Source: DAIDKA01 sp963726995 (GTDB lineage Bacteria > Pseudomonadota > Gammaproteobacteria > Steroidobacterales > Steroidobacteraceae). From it: DNA of 64,000 nt. The notes under the pieces were generated by a model, which was not told the origin of the DNA, searched no databases, and saw nothing but the letters and a program-made list of their open reading frames with translations. Shown one piece after another: positions 48,456 to 58,524 of this stretch. Position 1 is the first letter of the stretch. The number at the start of each line of letters is the position of its first letter. The position numbers and the translations under genes were made by a program. The stretch is from NCBI GenBank assembly GCA_963726995.1, contig CAVSEP010000006.1, forward strand, positions 372,001 to 436,000, read 5' to 3'.

Positions 48456-50048
48456 CTAGGCCGGCGGGTCGGAAAAGTACTTCGCCAGGTACGCCTCGAA
48501 CGAAATCCGATCGCCGGCCTCGATCTCGCGCTGGGCCCGCAGGGACTCCTCGGCTTCGGCCGACAGCCCCGCCAGCTTCTGCGGATTGGGCGTGTGCAGG
48601 TCGCGGAAATAGGCCTTGTGCATGGTCGACATGCGCAGCGCCAGGTCGAAGAAGGACTCCCCGGTCGAGCGCAGTTCGGCCAGCAGGCGCGCGGAGGGGG
48701 TCAGGCGCACGTCGGCCAGCTTGGCGGTCTGGGCGCTGAGCGCCGTGGCATACGGCTTCGCCGGATCACCGCGGTCGAGCACCTCGCAGATTCCGGTCAT
48801 CGCATCCAGCAGCTCCGCGGCCCAGGCCTTCATGGGCGCCCGGCGCCCCTCCCGCCACAGCGTCAAGCCCGGCTCGCGGCCGTGGCGCGCCACGATCACA
48901 TGGTTCTCATCCAGCAGCGCCTGTTCGGTGTCCCCGATCGGCGGGCTGTCCTTGAGTACGCACAGCGCCAGGAATGCCTCCAGGAAGCGCATCTTGCTCT
49001 GATTGACGCCCACCGGATCGAAGGCGCTGACGTCCAGGGCCCGCACTTCGACGTACTCGACGCCGGCCCGCAGCAGCGCGCGAGTGGGCCGCTCTCCGGA
49101 GTCGGCGACCCGCTTCGGACGGATGAAGCTGTAGTACTCGTTCTCGATCTGCAGGATGTTCGCATTGAGCTGGCGATACTCCCCGTCCACCTTGACGCCC
49201 AGCGCCTCGTACGGCGGGTGCGGCGTGCTGATGGCGCGGGTCAGATCGCTCACATATTCATGCAGGCTGTTGACCGACACGGTGAGTCCCGCCTGATTGC
49301 GGTTGCGGTAGCCGATGTCGCTCATGCGCAGCGAAGTGGCGTAGGGCTCGTACAGGGTATCGCGGGTGAGCTCCGCCAGGTTCAGGTCGCGGCCGGCAAC
49401 GAACGAACGGCTCACCACCGGCGAGACGCCGAACAGGTACAGGACGATCCAGCCGTAGCGATGGTAGTTGCGCAGCAGCTCGAAGTAGCCGCTGGAGATG
49501 AAGGCCTGGCCGCGTTCGCGTGACCCGCGCAGCTCCTGGTACGCCTCCCAGAACTTTGCCGGGAACGAGTAGTTGAAATGCACGCCGGAGATCGCCTGCA
49601 TCATGCGCCCGTAGCGCAATCCCAGTCCGCGCCGATAGATGGTCTTCATCCGCGCGACGTTGGACTTGCCGTACTCGGCGATGGGAATGCTGGCGTCGGA
49701 ATCGATGACCCCCGGCATGCTGGTCGCCCACAGCAGCTCATCGCCCAGGTGGCTGTAGATGAACTGGTGCAGGTCCAGCAGGTACTGCAGCAGCTCCCAG
49801 CTGTGCACGAACGGCGGGGTCACCAGTTCGATCAGCGACTCGGAGAAGTCGGTGGTGATGTGTTCGTTGGTCAGCGCGGACCCGAGCGCGCGAGGGTGGG
49901 CGCTGTCCGCCAGCCGACCATCGGGCCGAACCCGCAGCGACTCCTTCTCGGCCCCCTTGCGGCCGCCCTGCAATACCTGGGGCTCCCCGCTGTTGATCAG
50001 GGCCGCCATACGGCGTTCGAAGACGCGATCAATGCCGGGTCGGGTCAC
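48456..50048 (-). CDS. gshA: Glutamate--cysteine ligase
   Basis: A 530-residue enzyme of the proteobacterial GshA group, the first step of glutathione synthesis. Family marks are KGAEKESLRVRPDGRLA, NEHITTDFSESLIELVTPP, ISGVHFNYSFP and RALDVSAFDPVGV. The GTG start at 50048 (VTRPGIDRVFERRMAAL) fits the normal N terminus; the ORF runs back to 50180 but that part overlaps the divergent thiolase start region. Glutathione made here would feed the glutaredoxin-type ArsC. Confidence 0.93.
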   Translation of the reverse strand: MTRPGIDRVFERRMAALINSGEPQVLQGGRKGAEKESLRVRPDGRLADSAHPRALGSALTNEHITTDFSESLIELVTPPFVHSWELLQYLLDLHQFIYSHLGDELLWATSMPGVIDSDASIPIAEYGKSNVARMKTIYRRGLGLRYGRMMQAISGVHFNYSFPAKFWEAYQELRGSRERGQAFISSGYFELLRNYHRYGWIVLYLFGVSPVVSRSFVAGRDLNLAELTRDTLYEPYATSLRMSDIGYRNRNQAGLTVSVNSLHEYVSDLTRAISTPHPPYEALGVKVDGEYRQLNANILQIENEYYSFIRPKRVADSGERPTRALLRAGVEYVEVRALDVSAFDPVGVNQSKMRFLEAFLALCVLKDSPPIGDTEQALLDENHVIVARHGREPGLTLWREGRRAPMKAWAAELLDAMTGICEVLDRGDPAKPYATALSAQTAKLADVRLTPSARLLAELRSTGESFFDLALRMSTMHKAYFRDLHTPNPQKLAGLSAEAEESLRAQREIEAGDRISFEAYLAKYFSDPPA

Positions 50049-50146
50049 GGTGGGATTGCCAGTTGGGCGATGGAGCGCGGCATCTTGCCCTCGTTTAGTG
50101 CCAATCTCAAACCGCCGTGGCATTCTTAGGCCACAACGGAGGCCAT

Positions 50147-51439
50147 ATGCTCGTAGGCTCGCAGGTTCGACGGGTCGCAATCATCGGCGGATTGCGCATC
50201 CCCTTTGCCCGGGCGTATGGCGCCTATGCCACGGCCGGCAACCAGGACATGCTCACGGAAACGCTGCGGGCTCTGGTGCAGCGTTTCAAGCTCAATGGTG
50301 AACACCTGGGCGACGTGATCGCCGGGGCGGTCATCAAGCACTCCCGGGACTACAACCTGGTACGCGAAAGCGTGCTGTCCTCCGGTTTGGCGCCGTCCAC
50401 GCCGGGACTGGACATCCAGCGTGCCTGCGGCACCAGCCTGGAAGCTGCGATCCTGGTGGGCAACAAGATCGCGCTGGGGCAGATGGAGGCCGGCATCGCC
50501 GGCGGCGTGGATTCGATCAGTGATCCGCCCATCGTCTATCCGCGCTCCTATCAGCAGCTGCTGTTGCGCAGCTACATGGGCCGCTCCGCCATGGCGCGCC
50601 TCAAGCCCTTCTTCGGGCTGCGTCCGCGCCACTTCAAGCCGGTGATGCTCGGCGTGGTGGAGCCGCGCACCGGCCTGAGCATGGGGCAGAGCATGGAGCT
50701 GACGGCCCAGAAGTGGCATATCGCGCGGGCCGCCCAGGACGAACTGGCCTACGACAGTCACCGCAAGGCCGCCGCGGCCTGGAAGGAGGGCTTCTACGAG
50801 GATCTGGTGGTGCCCTTTCGGGGGCTGGCCGCCGACAACAACGTCCGCGCGGACACCAGCGTGGAAAGACTCGCGAAGCTGCGGCCGGTTTTCGACCTGA
50901 CCGCCGCGGCAACGCTCACCGCCGGCAACAGCACGCCGCTGACCGACGGCGCCAGCGCCGTGCTGATGGCTTCCGAGGACTGGGCGCGCCAGCACGGCCT
51001 GCCGGTCCTGGCCTACCTGACCTACGGCAAGGCCTGGGCGGTGGATTTTGTCTCGGGCACGGAAGGATTGCTGATGGCGCCGGCGTATGCCGTGGCAGCC
51101 ATGTTGAAGGATGCCGGCCTGGGGCTCGGCGACTTCGACTACTACGAGCTGCACGAGGCCTTCGCGGCCCAGGTGCTGGCCACCATGGCCGCCTGGGAAT
51201 CCGATGAGTACTGCCGTACGGCGCTGAAGCTGCCGAAGGCCCTGGGGTCCATCAACCGGGCGCGCCTGAACGTAAAGGGCGGCAGCGTGGCCCTGGGACA
51301 TCCCTTTGCCGCGACCGGTACCCGCATTCTCGCCAGTCTCGCCAAGATCCTGGCGGCCGACAGCAGTGCAAAACGAGGCCTGGTATCGGTTTGTACGGCC
51401 GGCGGGATGGGAGTCACAGCAATTCTTGAGCGCGCGTAA
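50147..51439 (+). CDS. Acetyl-CoA acetyltransferase (thiolase, FadI-like)
   Basis: A 430-residue thiolase. The acyl-accepting Cys94 is in IQRACGTSLEAAIL. The other catalytic parts are ELHEAFAAQVL, the ALGHPFAATGTRI His block and SVCTAGGMGVTA with the second Cys. The overall organisation follows FadI/HADHB-type trifunctional beta subunits, but no fadJ-like partner is adjacent. The start at 50147 (MLVGSQVRRVAIIGG) is preceded by GGAGG 5 nt upstream. It may act in beta-oxidation or in acetoacetyl-CoA synthesis. Confidence 0.92.
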   Translation: MLVGSQVRRVAIIGGLRIPFARAYGAYATAGNQDMLTETLRALVQRFKLNGEHLGDVIAGAVIKHSRDYNLVRESVLSSGLAPSTPGLDIQRACGTSLEAAILVGNKIALGQMEAGIAGGVDSISDPPIVYPRSYQQLLLRSYMGRSAMARLKPFFGLRPRHFKPVMLGVVEPRTGLSMGQSMELTAQKWHIARAAQDELAYDSHRKAAAAWKEGFYEDLVVPFRGLAADNNVRADTSVERLAKLRPVFDLTAAATLTAGNSTPLTDGASAVLMASEDWARQHGLPVLAYLTYGKAWAVDFVSGTEGLLMAPAYAVAAMLKDAGLGLGDFDYYELHEAFAAQVLATMAAWESDEYCRTALKLPKALGSINRARLNVKGGSVALGHPFAATGTRILASLAKILAADSSAKRGLVSVCTAGGMGVTAILERA

Positions 51440-51482
51440 TATATGATGGGCAGCTGCCCCAACCGCCCTGCTCTATCCACCG

Positions 51483-53030
51483 ATGGCATCTGAACAAGAA
51501 CTGCGCCAGAAATATCGGGACGTCCTGGCGCAGCTGGAAGCGCAGGAAGCGAAATCCGGCCAGCTTGAGGGCGTCCTGCGACTGCTGATCGGCCGCCTGT
51601 GCCTGGCCGGCCGCGGCCGCGACTCACGCCTGGATGAAGAGCTGCGCAAGATCGGCAGCCTGACGCGCAATCGGCTCGAAATCGCCCAGATCAATGCCGC
51701 CCTCGAACCCCTGAGCCGGGCCGTGGCCGGACTGGACCAGATCGGCGCGGAGACCGCCAACAACCTGCGCATGCCGGGTGGAGGCACCGACGCCGCCGCC
51801 AACCCCGCCGCGCCCGCGCCGGCTGCTGCGGCTCCGGCGACCAAGTCGGCCCTGCCCCTGACCGTGACTCAGACCCAGCGGGTGCTGCAGGCAACCACCC
51901 AGACCCAGCCTACTTCGCCTGCGGGCAATACGCCGGCGGCGCCGGCCGCCGCAGCTTTGGCGGCGGCGCCTGCGGATGGCGAGACCGGCGAGACCCGCGT
52001 CCATACGGCGCTTGCGCAGATGCTCGACCGGTTGTCCTCATTGCCGGAACTGCGGCCGGCGATCGCGGCGCTGCATGACCGCACCTTCGATGACCTGTCG
52101 GCGGAGGAACTGGCCGAACGCCTGGATCGGGTTACCAGCCTGATCAGCGCGCAACGCACCACCCTGCTGCGGGAAAAGCGCGAGATCGAGGACCTGCTGC
52201 AGCAGATCGACACCCGCCTGGAGGCCATTTCCGCGTTCTTCGCCTATGAGGAAGCGGACCGCAGCAGTACCCGGGACAGCAGCACCCAGTTGAACATGCT
52301 GGTGATGGGCGAGGTCAACGAGATCTCCAGCGACATGACCCAGGCCGCCTCGCTCACCGAGCTGCGCGGCCGGGTGGGCAACCGGCTCGAGGCCATCAAC
52401 ACACACCTCGCGGATTTCCGCAATCGCGAGGAAGAGCGCCTGAGCGCACAGGTCGATCGCACCCTGAGCCTGCGCGCCCGCGTCGAGGAACTGGAACGGG
52501 AGAGCCGCGTATTGCAGCAGAGCCTGCAGCAGGAGCAGCGCGCCGCCATGGTCGATGCCCTGACCGGCATCCCGAACCGCGCCGCCTATGACGATCGCAT
52601 GGCGCACGAATTTGCGCGCTGGCAGCGCCAGGGCGGCACCATCAGCATCGCCGCCTGGGACGTCGACAACTTCAAGAGCATCAACGACGAATACGGCCAC
52701 ATGGCCGGCGACAAGGTGCTGCGCATTCTCGGTCAGCACCTCGCGCGCCACGTGCGCGGCACGGATTTCGTGGCGCGCTACGGCGGCGAGGAATTCCTGA
52801 TGCTCATGATCGGCGTCGACGCGGAGCAGGCGCTGAAGAGCTGCAACAAGATCCGCGCCGCCATCCAGGCCATCGCCTTTCATTTCCACGACCGCCCGGT
52901 CACCGTCACCGCCTCCTGCGGCATTACCTGCTTTCGCATGGGTGATCTGCCGGACACGGCCTTCGAGCGGGCCGACCGCGCGCTGTACGAGGCGAAGAAC
53001 GACGGTCGAAATCGCTGCGTCGTGCGCTGA
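51483..53030 (+). CDS. Diguanylate cyclase (GGDEF domain)
   Basis: A 515-residue cytosolic protein. The N-terminal region is helical, followed by an Ala/Pro-rich linker (about residues 100-165), a coiled-coil segment (about 180-350), then a GGDEF domain. The active-site motif is GGEEF (434-438), intact. RGTD lies five residues before it, a complete inhibitory I-site RxxD. So it probably makes cyclic-di-GMP and is product-inhibited. It begins 43 bp after the thiolase gene. Confidence 0.93.
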   Translation: MASEQELRQKYRDVLAQLEAQEAKSGQLEGVLRLLIGRLCLAGRGRDSRLDEELRKIGSLTRNRLEIAQINAALEPLSRAVAGLDQIGAETANNLRMPGGGTDAAANPAAPAPAAAAPATKSALPLTVTQTQRVLQATTQTQPTSPAGNTPAAPAAAALAAAPADGETGETRVHTALAQMLDRLSSLPELRPAIAALHDRTFDDLSAEELAERLDRVTSLISAQRTTLLREKREIEDLLQQIDTRLEAISAFFAYEEADRSSTRDSSTQLNMLVMGEVNEISSDMTQAASLTELRGRVGNRLEAINTHLADFRNREEERLSAQVDRTLSLRARVEELERESRVLQQSLQQEQRAAMVDALTGIPNRAAYDDRMAHEFARWQRQGGTISIAAWDVDNFKSINDEYGHMAGDKVLRILGQHLARHVRGTDFVARYGGEEFLMLMIGVDAEQALKSCNKIRAAIQAIAFHFHDRPVTVTASCGITCFRMGDLPDTAFERADRALYEAKNDGRNRCVVR

Positions 53031-53079
53031 AGCGGGCGCGGCGGTATCCTTGTCGCCCGCCGGCTTCGGAGCATAGTCA

Positions 53080-53772
53080 ATGAGCGAATTCACGACCCTG
53101 ATGGCCCGCGACGGCCACGAATTCAGCGCCTGGCTGGCCGCACCCTCCGGCAGGCCGCGCGGGGCCGTGGTCGTCATCCAGGAGATCTTCGGCGTCAACC
53201 CCCACATTCGGGCCGTCACCGACAGCTTCGCCGCCGAGGGCTACGTGGCCATCGCGCCCGCGCTGTTCGACCGGGTTCGCCGGGGCATCGAACTGGGATA
53301 CAACGCCGAGACCATGAAGGAAGGCTTCGGCTACGTGCAGCAGCTGCAGCGCGAGAAGACCCTGCTGGATATTTCGGCCTGCATCGCCGTGGTCAAGCAC
53401 GCCGGGCGAGTTGGCGTGGTGGGGTTCTGCTGGGGCGGCCGGATGGCCTACGTCAGCGCCTGCGAGCTGCCCGTCGCCTGCGGCGTCGCCTACTACGGCG
53501 GTGGCATCGCGCAGGAACTGGGCAAGACCCCCAGGTGCCCGATGCTCTACCACTTCGGCGGCCTGGACAGCCATATTCCGCTCAGCGACGTGGAGAAGCT
53601 GCGCGCCGCGGATTCCGGCGGCACGATCTACGTCTATCCGCAGGCCGATCACGGCTTCAATTGCGATGCGCGCGCCAGCTTCAATGCGCCGGCCGCGCAG
53701 CTCGCCCGCCAGCGTACACTCGCCTTCTTCGGCCAGCACCTGCGCGGCGAACCCGCCCAGCCTCAGGCCTAG
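53080..53772 (+). CDS. Dienelactone hydrolase family protein
   Basis: A 230-residue alpha/beta hydrolase of the DLH family. The nucleophile Cys is in VVGFCWGGRMAY, the acid in HFGGLDSHIP and the His in PQADHGFNCDAR. VVIQEIFGVNPHIR is the usual oxyanion/substrate segment with its Glu. The family hydrolyses dienelactones in chlorocatechol degradation, but many members act on other esters, and no catabolic genes are adjacent. Confidence 0.9.
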   Translation: MSEFTTLMARDGHEFSAWLAAPSGRPRGAVVVIQEIFGVNPHIRAVTDSFAAEGYVAIAPALFDRVRRGIELGYNAETMKEGFGYVQQLQREKTLLDISACIAVVKHAGRVGVVGFCWGGRMAYVSACELPVACGVAYYGGGIAQELGKTPRCPMLYHFGGLDSHIPLSDVEKLRAADSGGTIYVYPQADHGFNCDARASFNAPAAQLARQRTLAFFGQHLRGEPAQPQA

Positions 53773-53792
53773 CGGCCGCCACGGGCAAGACC

Positions 53793-54872
53793 TTGCGCTA
53801 CATCAGCTCACCGGATTTTCGCCAGGATGCCGAGCGCATCGGCATCCTGCTGGTCAATACCGGCACGCCCGACAGCCTGGAGCTGCGTGACATCCGCAAC
53901 TACCTCGCGCGCTTCCTGAGCGACCCGCGGGTCATCGAGCTGCCGCGCTGGCTGTGGCTGCCCATACTGCACGGCTTCATCCTGCGCACCCGGCCGCGCA
54001 GCTCGCAGGCCAAGTACCGCAAGGTCTGGAAGGGCGATGCGGCACCGCTGCTGAGCCTGTCACGAGAACTGCGCGCGCAGCTGGCCGGGAGTTTGGCGCA
54101 GCGGGCGCTGGCGCCGTTCTCGGTAGAGCTGGGAATGCTGTATTCGACGCCGAGCGTCGCCGACGGCCTGTTGAAGCTGCAGACGGCCGGCGCCCAGCGC
54201 ATCCTGGTGCTGCCCCTGTTCCCGCAGTACTGCGGCGCCACCACAGGGGCGGTATATGACCAGGTTGCCCAGGAGCTGGCTCGCTGGCGCTGGTTGCCGG
54301 AGCTGCGCTACGTGGCCGACTACCACGACCATCCCGGGTTCGTGAACGCGCTGCGCGATTCGATACTGGCGCATTGGCAGCAGCAGGGACGCACGGGACA
54401 CCTGCTGATGTCGTTTCATGGCATCCCGGAGGCCTACTTCGACAAGGGCGATCCCTACTTCTTCAAATGCCACCGGACGGCGCGACTGCTGGCCGATGAA
54501 CTGCTGCTCAAGGACGGCGAGTGGAGCGTGAGCTTCCAGTCCCGGCTGGGACCCTCCAAATGGCTGCAGCCGTATACCTTCGAGGAGGTCACGCGCCTGC
54601 CGGCACGCGGCGTGGACGATGTGACCGTGGTCTGTCCGGGCTTCGCGATCGACTGCCTGGAGACGCTCGAGGAAATCGACATGGAGAACCGCCAGCGCTT
54701 CATGCAGTCGGGAGGCCGCAAGTTCTCGTACGTCCCGGCGCTGAACTCAAGCGCGGGACATGTGCGCTTCCTGACGGATCTGATCAGCCAGCACACCCAG
54801 GGGTGGGCGGAAGCCGGCATCCGTCTCGCGCCGCCGGTGCGCCGCGCCGCGCCCGAGTCGCCGGCGCCTTAA
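53793..54872 (+). CDS. hemH: Ferrochelatase
   Basis: A 359-residue enzyme that inserts Fe2+ into protoporphyrin IX, the last step of haem synthesis. Family marks are ILLVNTGTPDSLELRDIRNY, VLPLFPQYCGATTGAV, the catalytic His in LLMSFHGIPEAYFDKGDPY, SFQSRLGPSKWLQPYT and the acidic VVCPGFAIDCLETLEEID. The start is a TTG at 53793 (MRYISSPDFRQDAERIG); longer ORF residues overlap the dienelactone hydrolase gene. It lacks the C-terminal [2Fe-2S] cysteines found in some homologues. Confidence 0.95.
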   Translation: MRYISSPDFRQDAERIGILLVNTGTPDSLELRDIRNYLARFLSDPRVIELPRWLWLPILHGFILRTRPRSSQAKYRKVWKGDAAPLLSLSRELRAQLAGSLAQRALAPFSVELGMLYSTPSVADGLLKLQTAGAQRILVLPLFPQYCGATTGAVYDQVAQELARWRWLPELRYVADYHDHPGFVNALRDSILAHWQQQGRTGHLLMSFHGIPEAYFDKGDPYFFKCHRTARLLADELLLKDGEWSVSFQSRLGPSKWLQPYTFEEVTRLPARGVDDVTVVCPGFAIDCLETLEEIDMENRQRFMQSGGRKFSYVPALNSSAGHVRFLTDLISQHTQGWAEAGIRLAPPVRRAAPESPAP

Positions 54873-54878
54873 GATTCC

Positions 54879-55595
54879 ATGCCGGGAAGATTCCACGAGC
54901 TGAGCGTTTCCACTCCCGACATCCGCGCTTCCATTGAATTCTACGAAAGCCTGGGGCTGTGGCAGGCACCGACCGGCGATGCCTGGCCCCATCCCTATGG
55001 CGTCGTCACTGACGGTCGCATGGCGCTCGGGCTGCACCAGACCCCGGACTTTGCCGCCATCACCTTCATCGATCCGGAGCTGGCGGCGCGTGCCGAATCG
55101 CTCAGCGCGGCGGACGTGCCGCTGACGCTGCGGCATACCGACCCGGAAGTATTCAACCAGATCGAGTTCGACGATCCGGCCGGACATAAGATCCGCATGC
55201 TGGCGGCCCGAACTTTTTCCCCGGCCGATCGACTTGCCGACGGCGATTCGCAGCTGGGCTACTTCGCCCACTACAGCATGCCCGCGCGCGCGCCAGCCTC
55301 GGTCGCGGCATTCTGGGAAGCCTTGGGGTTCGTGGCCATGCCGCAGGAGGCTGACCCGTACGCGCACCGCAGCCTGACCAGCGACGGCATCGACCTGGCG
55401 TTGCATTCGCCGCGGCTGCTGCCGGCGCCCGCGCTGGTGTTCTGCAACGATGACATGGCGCAGCGGATCGAGCGGTTGCGGGAGTCGGGGGTTTCGCTCG
55501 ATACCTCGATGCCGCGCGGACTCGCGGGCCAGGGCAACGCCCTGCTCGAGGCCCCGGAGGGCACGCTGCTGCTGCTCCTGACGGGTACTCTCTAG
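54879..55595 (+). CDS. VOC family protein
   Basis: A 238-residue protein with two glyoxalase-like halves: HELSVSTPDIRASIEFYESL at the N terminus and a second starting near LGYFAHYSMPARAPASVAAF. The metal-binding His/Glu pattern is only partly visible. It starts 6 bp after hemH, and its stop lies 5 bp before the S46 peptidase start, so it is probably co-transcribed. The substrate is unknown. Confidence 0.85.
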   Translation: MPGRFHELSVSTPDIRASIEFYESLGLWQAPTGDAWPHPYGVVTDGRMALGLHQTPDFAAITFIDPELAARAESLSAADVPLTLRHTDPEVFNQIEFDDPAGHKIRMLAARTFSPADRLADGDSQLGYFAHYSMPARAPASVAAFWEALGFVAMPQEADPYAHRSLTSDGIDLALHSPRLLPAPALVFCNDDMAQRIERLRESGVSLDTSMPRGLAGQGNALLEAPEGTLLLLLTGTL

Positions 55596-55600
55596 CAATC

Positions 55601-57691
55601 ATGAAATCGCTGCCGGCTTGCCTGCTGCTGCTGCTCGCCGCGCTCGGCGCCGGGACCACGCGTGCCGAAGAGGGCATGTGGCCGCCGCAGCTGCTGGAGA
55701 GCGAAGCCCAGCGCACCCAGCACGGTGTGGAGCTCGCCCCGGAATGGCTGGACCGGGTTCGCAATGCCAGCGTCCGCCTGACCAACTGCAGTGCGACGTT
55801 CGTCTCGCCGGATGGCCTGCTGCTGACCAACGAGCACTGTGTGCGCAATTGCCTGGCGGAACGCTCCTCGCGTCGCCAGAACCTGATCACCGACGGCTAT
55901 CTCGCCCCCACGCGCGATCGGGAGGCGCCGTGCAATTCACAGGTAGCGGATGTGCTGCTGGATACCGAGGATGTCACCGCAACCATCGAGGCCGCGACCC
56001 GCAACCTCAATGCGCAGGCCGCCAATGCGGCCCGCAAGAAGACCCTCACGCACCTGGAGCAGGCCTGCCGGGAACGCACCCGGACCGCGAATCCGGATGC
56101 GCAGGTGCGCTGCGAAAGCGTTGCGCTGTACTCGGGCGGGCAGTACTACATCTACCGCTACCGGCGCTTCGCGGACCTGCGGCTGGTGTTTGCGCCGGAA
56201 CTCGCGGTCGCCGGCTTCGGCGGCGATCCGGACAACTTCCAGTATCCGCGCTGGGACCTGGACGTGGCGCTGCTGCGCGCCTATGACGACAACGGCGTAG
56301 CCGCGCACACGCCGGATTTCCTGCATCTGGATTTCGCCGGACCGAAATCGGGGGAAGCGGTGTTCGTGGTCGGCAACCCCGGGTCCACCTACCGCCACCT
56401 GACGATCGCGCAGTTGCTGGAAATGCGGGATGTGGATCTGCCGCACGCCATCCTGCGCGACGCGGAACTGCGCGGCCGGCTGCTGCAGTTCAGCCGCCTC
56501 GCGCGCACCAATGAACGGATCGCGCAGACGCCGCTGCTGTCGCTGGAGAACTCCCTGAAGGTCCGGCGCCTGCAGCTCGATGCACTGCATGACACGGACC
56601 GCTTCGAGCGCCTGCGCCGCGAGGAGACTGAGCAGCGGGCCCGGTTTGCCTCCCAGGCGCGCGCCGGTCGCGACGCCAGGGATCCCTGGGAGCTGATCGC
56701 CCAGGCCCAGCAGGCCAAGCGGCAGCTGTATCTGCCGCACTTCTATATTGAAACCGGAGCGGGCTTCAATTCGGTGCTGTTCACCTACGCGCGCACCCTG
56801 GTGCGCTCGGTGGAGGAGCGGGGCAAGCCCAATGACGAGCGGCTGCGTGAATACACGGACAGCGCGCTGGCGCGGCTCGAGCAGATCCTGCGCAGCGACA
56901 TGCCGGTCTACCCGGACCTCGAGGAGCTGACGCTGTCCTTTTCGCTGGCCAGGATGCGCGAGTTCCTGGGACCGGACCAGCCGCTGGTGCGGCGGCTGCT
57001 GGCGAATGACTCGCCGGAAAGCCTCGCCCACAAACTGGTCGCGGGCAGCCGGCTAGCCAAGCCGGCGTTTCGCATGCAGCTGTGGGATGCGGACACCGCC
57101 GCAGTGAACGCCTCTCGCGACCCGATGATCGAACTGGCGCGCGGCATCGACCAGGAGGCGCGCGCGCTGCGCCGTCGCTACGAAGACGAAGTGGAGGCAC
57201 CGGTGCAGATGGCGTCCGAACAGATCGCCCGCGCGCGCTTCGCCGCCTCGGGGGCCAGCGCCTATCCGGACGCCAACTTCACCCTGCGCGTGAATGCCGG
57301 CAGCGTGCAGGGCTGGCGCGAGGATGATATGCCCGTGGCACCCTTCACTCAGCTGGGCGGCCTGTTCGGGCGCGTCAGCGGCTACGAGCCCTTCGCCCTG
57401 CCCGCGCGCTGGCTGGGCGCGCGATCCAGGCTCGATCCCGGCACTTCCCTGAATGTCAGCAGCAGCAACGACATCGTCGGCGGTAATTCCGGCAGCCCGC
57501 TGCTGAATGCCAAGGGCGACATCGTGGGCGTGGTCTTCGACGGCAACCGTCACTCCGTCGCCGGGGCCTTCTGGTACAACCCGGTCGACAATCGCGCTGT
57601 GTCGGTCGATACGGCCGCGCTGCTGCAGGCTCTGCGCGTCGTGTACGGCGCGCACGGACTGCTCACCGAGCTGGGTGCCCCGGGCCTATAG
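55601..57691 (+). CDS. S46 family dipeptidyl-peptidase
   Basis: A 696-residue secreted serine peptidase of the DPP7/DPP11 family. A signal peptide (MKSLPACLLLLLAALGAGTT, then RAEE) is followed by the trypsin-like fold. The catalytic His79 is in LLLTNEHC, the Asp in the block NFQYPRWDLDVALLR, and the Ser in DIVGGNSGSPLLN. The residue that distinguishes DPP7 (Gly) from DPP11 (Arg) lies in VVFDGNRHS, which reads Gly and suggests preference for hydrophobic rather than acidic P1 residues. It likely works in the periplasm or outer membrane on peptides. The stop overlaps the convergent permease stop. Confidence 0.92.
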   Translation: MKSLPACLLLLLAALGAGTTRAEEGMWPPQLLESEAQRTQHGVELAPEWLDRVRNASVRLTNCSATFVSPDGLLLTNEHCVRNCLAERSSRRQNLITDGYLAPTRDREAPCNSQVADVLLDTEDVTATIEAATRNLNAQAANAARKKTLTHLEQACRERTRTANPDAQVRCESVALYSGGQYYIYRYRRFADLRLVFAPELAVAGFGGDPDNFQYPRWDLDVALLRAYDDNGVAAHTPDFLHLDFAGPKSGEAVFVVGNPGSTYRHLTIAQLLEMRDVDLPHAILRDAELRGRLLQFSRLARTNERIAQTPLLSLENSLKVRRLQLDALHDTDRFERLRREETEQRARFASQARAGRDARDPWELIAQAQQAKRQLYLPHFYIETGAGFNSVLFTYARTLVRSVEERGKPNDERLREYTDSALARLEQILRSDMPVYPDLEELTLSFSLARMREFLGPDQPLVRRLLANDSPESLAHKLVAGSRLAKPAFRMQLWDADTAAVNASRDPMIELARGIDQEARALRRRYEDEVEAPVQMASEQIARARFAASGASAYPDANFTLRVNAGSVQGWREDDMPVAPFTQLGGLFGRVSGYEPFALPARWLGARSRLDPGTSLNVSSSNDIVGGNSGSPLLNAKGDIVGVVFDGNRHSVAGAFWYNPVDNRAVSVDTAALLQALRVVYGAHGLLTELGAPGL

Positions 57692-58522
57692 CGAACGCCT
57701 TTCAAACCAGGTTGCCGCCAGCACCACCGCCCCCACGGTGAAGGCCGCGGCCCACCAGATCATGGCCACGCTGGGGACGGATGCAGGGGAGAACGGGGTC
57801 ATCGACACCTGGGACATCACCGGTGGCTGCAGCAGATATACCGTGCGCCGCCAGAGCGCGTCGGTCGGGCTCACGAGGCTGAGCGCCGTGCCGATGTAGC
57901 GGGCACTGGAATCCCCCATCATCACCCCGATCTGTTCGATCCAGCCTCCCACCACCGCAACCGAGTAGAACCCGAAGGCAATCATCCCGTTGGCGACCGT
58001 GCTCAGGCGCACCCCGCCGGCGATCACGATCGACAGCAGTACGGTTCCCTGCAGGGTGATCAAGCCCACCGCCGCCGCCACATGGGCCTGCGAGAACCCG
58101 GTGATGAGTCGCATCAGTAGCACCACTCCGACGACCATGGTCGCGGTGTAGGCGGCAATCATCAGCCAGTACACCAGCCATTTGCCCAATACGATTTGCA
58201 TGCGCCGTACCGGCTTCGAGGCCAGGGTCTGCATCACCCCGGAGGCGATCTCCCCGGATATCGCATCGACAGGGAGGATGACGGCGACCGTCACACACAT
58301 GAGATTGACTGCGTACATGCCGGCGAGCGTCTGCAGTTGCAGGAAAATCCTCACCTGCAGCAGCGACTGCGGGCGTATCGGGTGGGCGAGGTGGTGCACC
58401 AGGTAGATCGCGATGGCGAAGACCGCGAGGCAGCCGGCACCACACGCCACCGCGATCTGCACGATGCGCCGGCGCCGCATCTCCAGAAAGGTCAGCTGCA
58501 TGATGGTGAGGAAACTGTACAT
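57686..58522 (-). CDS. ABC-2 type transporter permease
   Basis: A 278-residue membrane protein with about six hydrophobic segments (for example VAVILPVDAISGEIASG, MIAAYTATMVVGVVLLM and MIWWAAAFTVGAVVLA). GVMQTLASKPVRRMQIVLGK is the coupling loop typical of ABC-2 permeases. The start at 58522 (MYSFLTIMQLTFLEMR) lies 2 bp after the ATPase stop; the longer ORF runs into the ATPase gene. Together they form an exporter of unknown substrate. Confidence 0.88.
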   Translation of the reverse strand: MYSFLTIMQLTFLEMRRRRIVQIAVACGAGCLAVFAIAIYLVHHLAHPIRPQSLLQVRIFLQLQTLAGMYAVNLMCVTVAVILPVDAISGEIASGVMQTLASKPVRRMQIVLGKWLVYWLMIAAYTATMVVGVVLLMRLITGFSQAHVAAAVGLITLQGTVLLSIVIAGGVRLSTVANGMIAFGFYSVAVVGGWIEQIGVMMGDSSARYIGTALSLVSPTDALWRRTVYLLQPPVMSQVSMTPFSPASVPSVAMIWWAAAFTVGAVVLAATWFERRSL

Positions 58523-58524
58523 TT

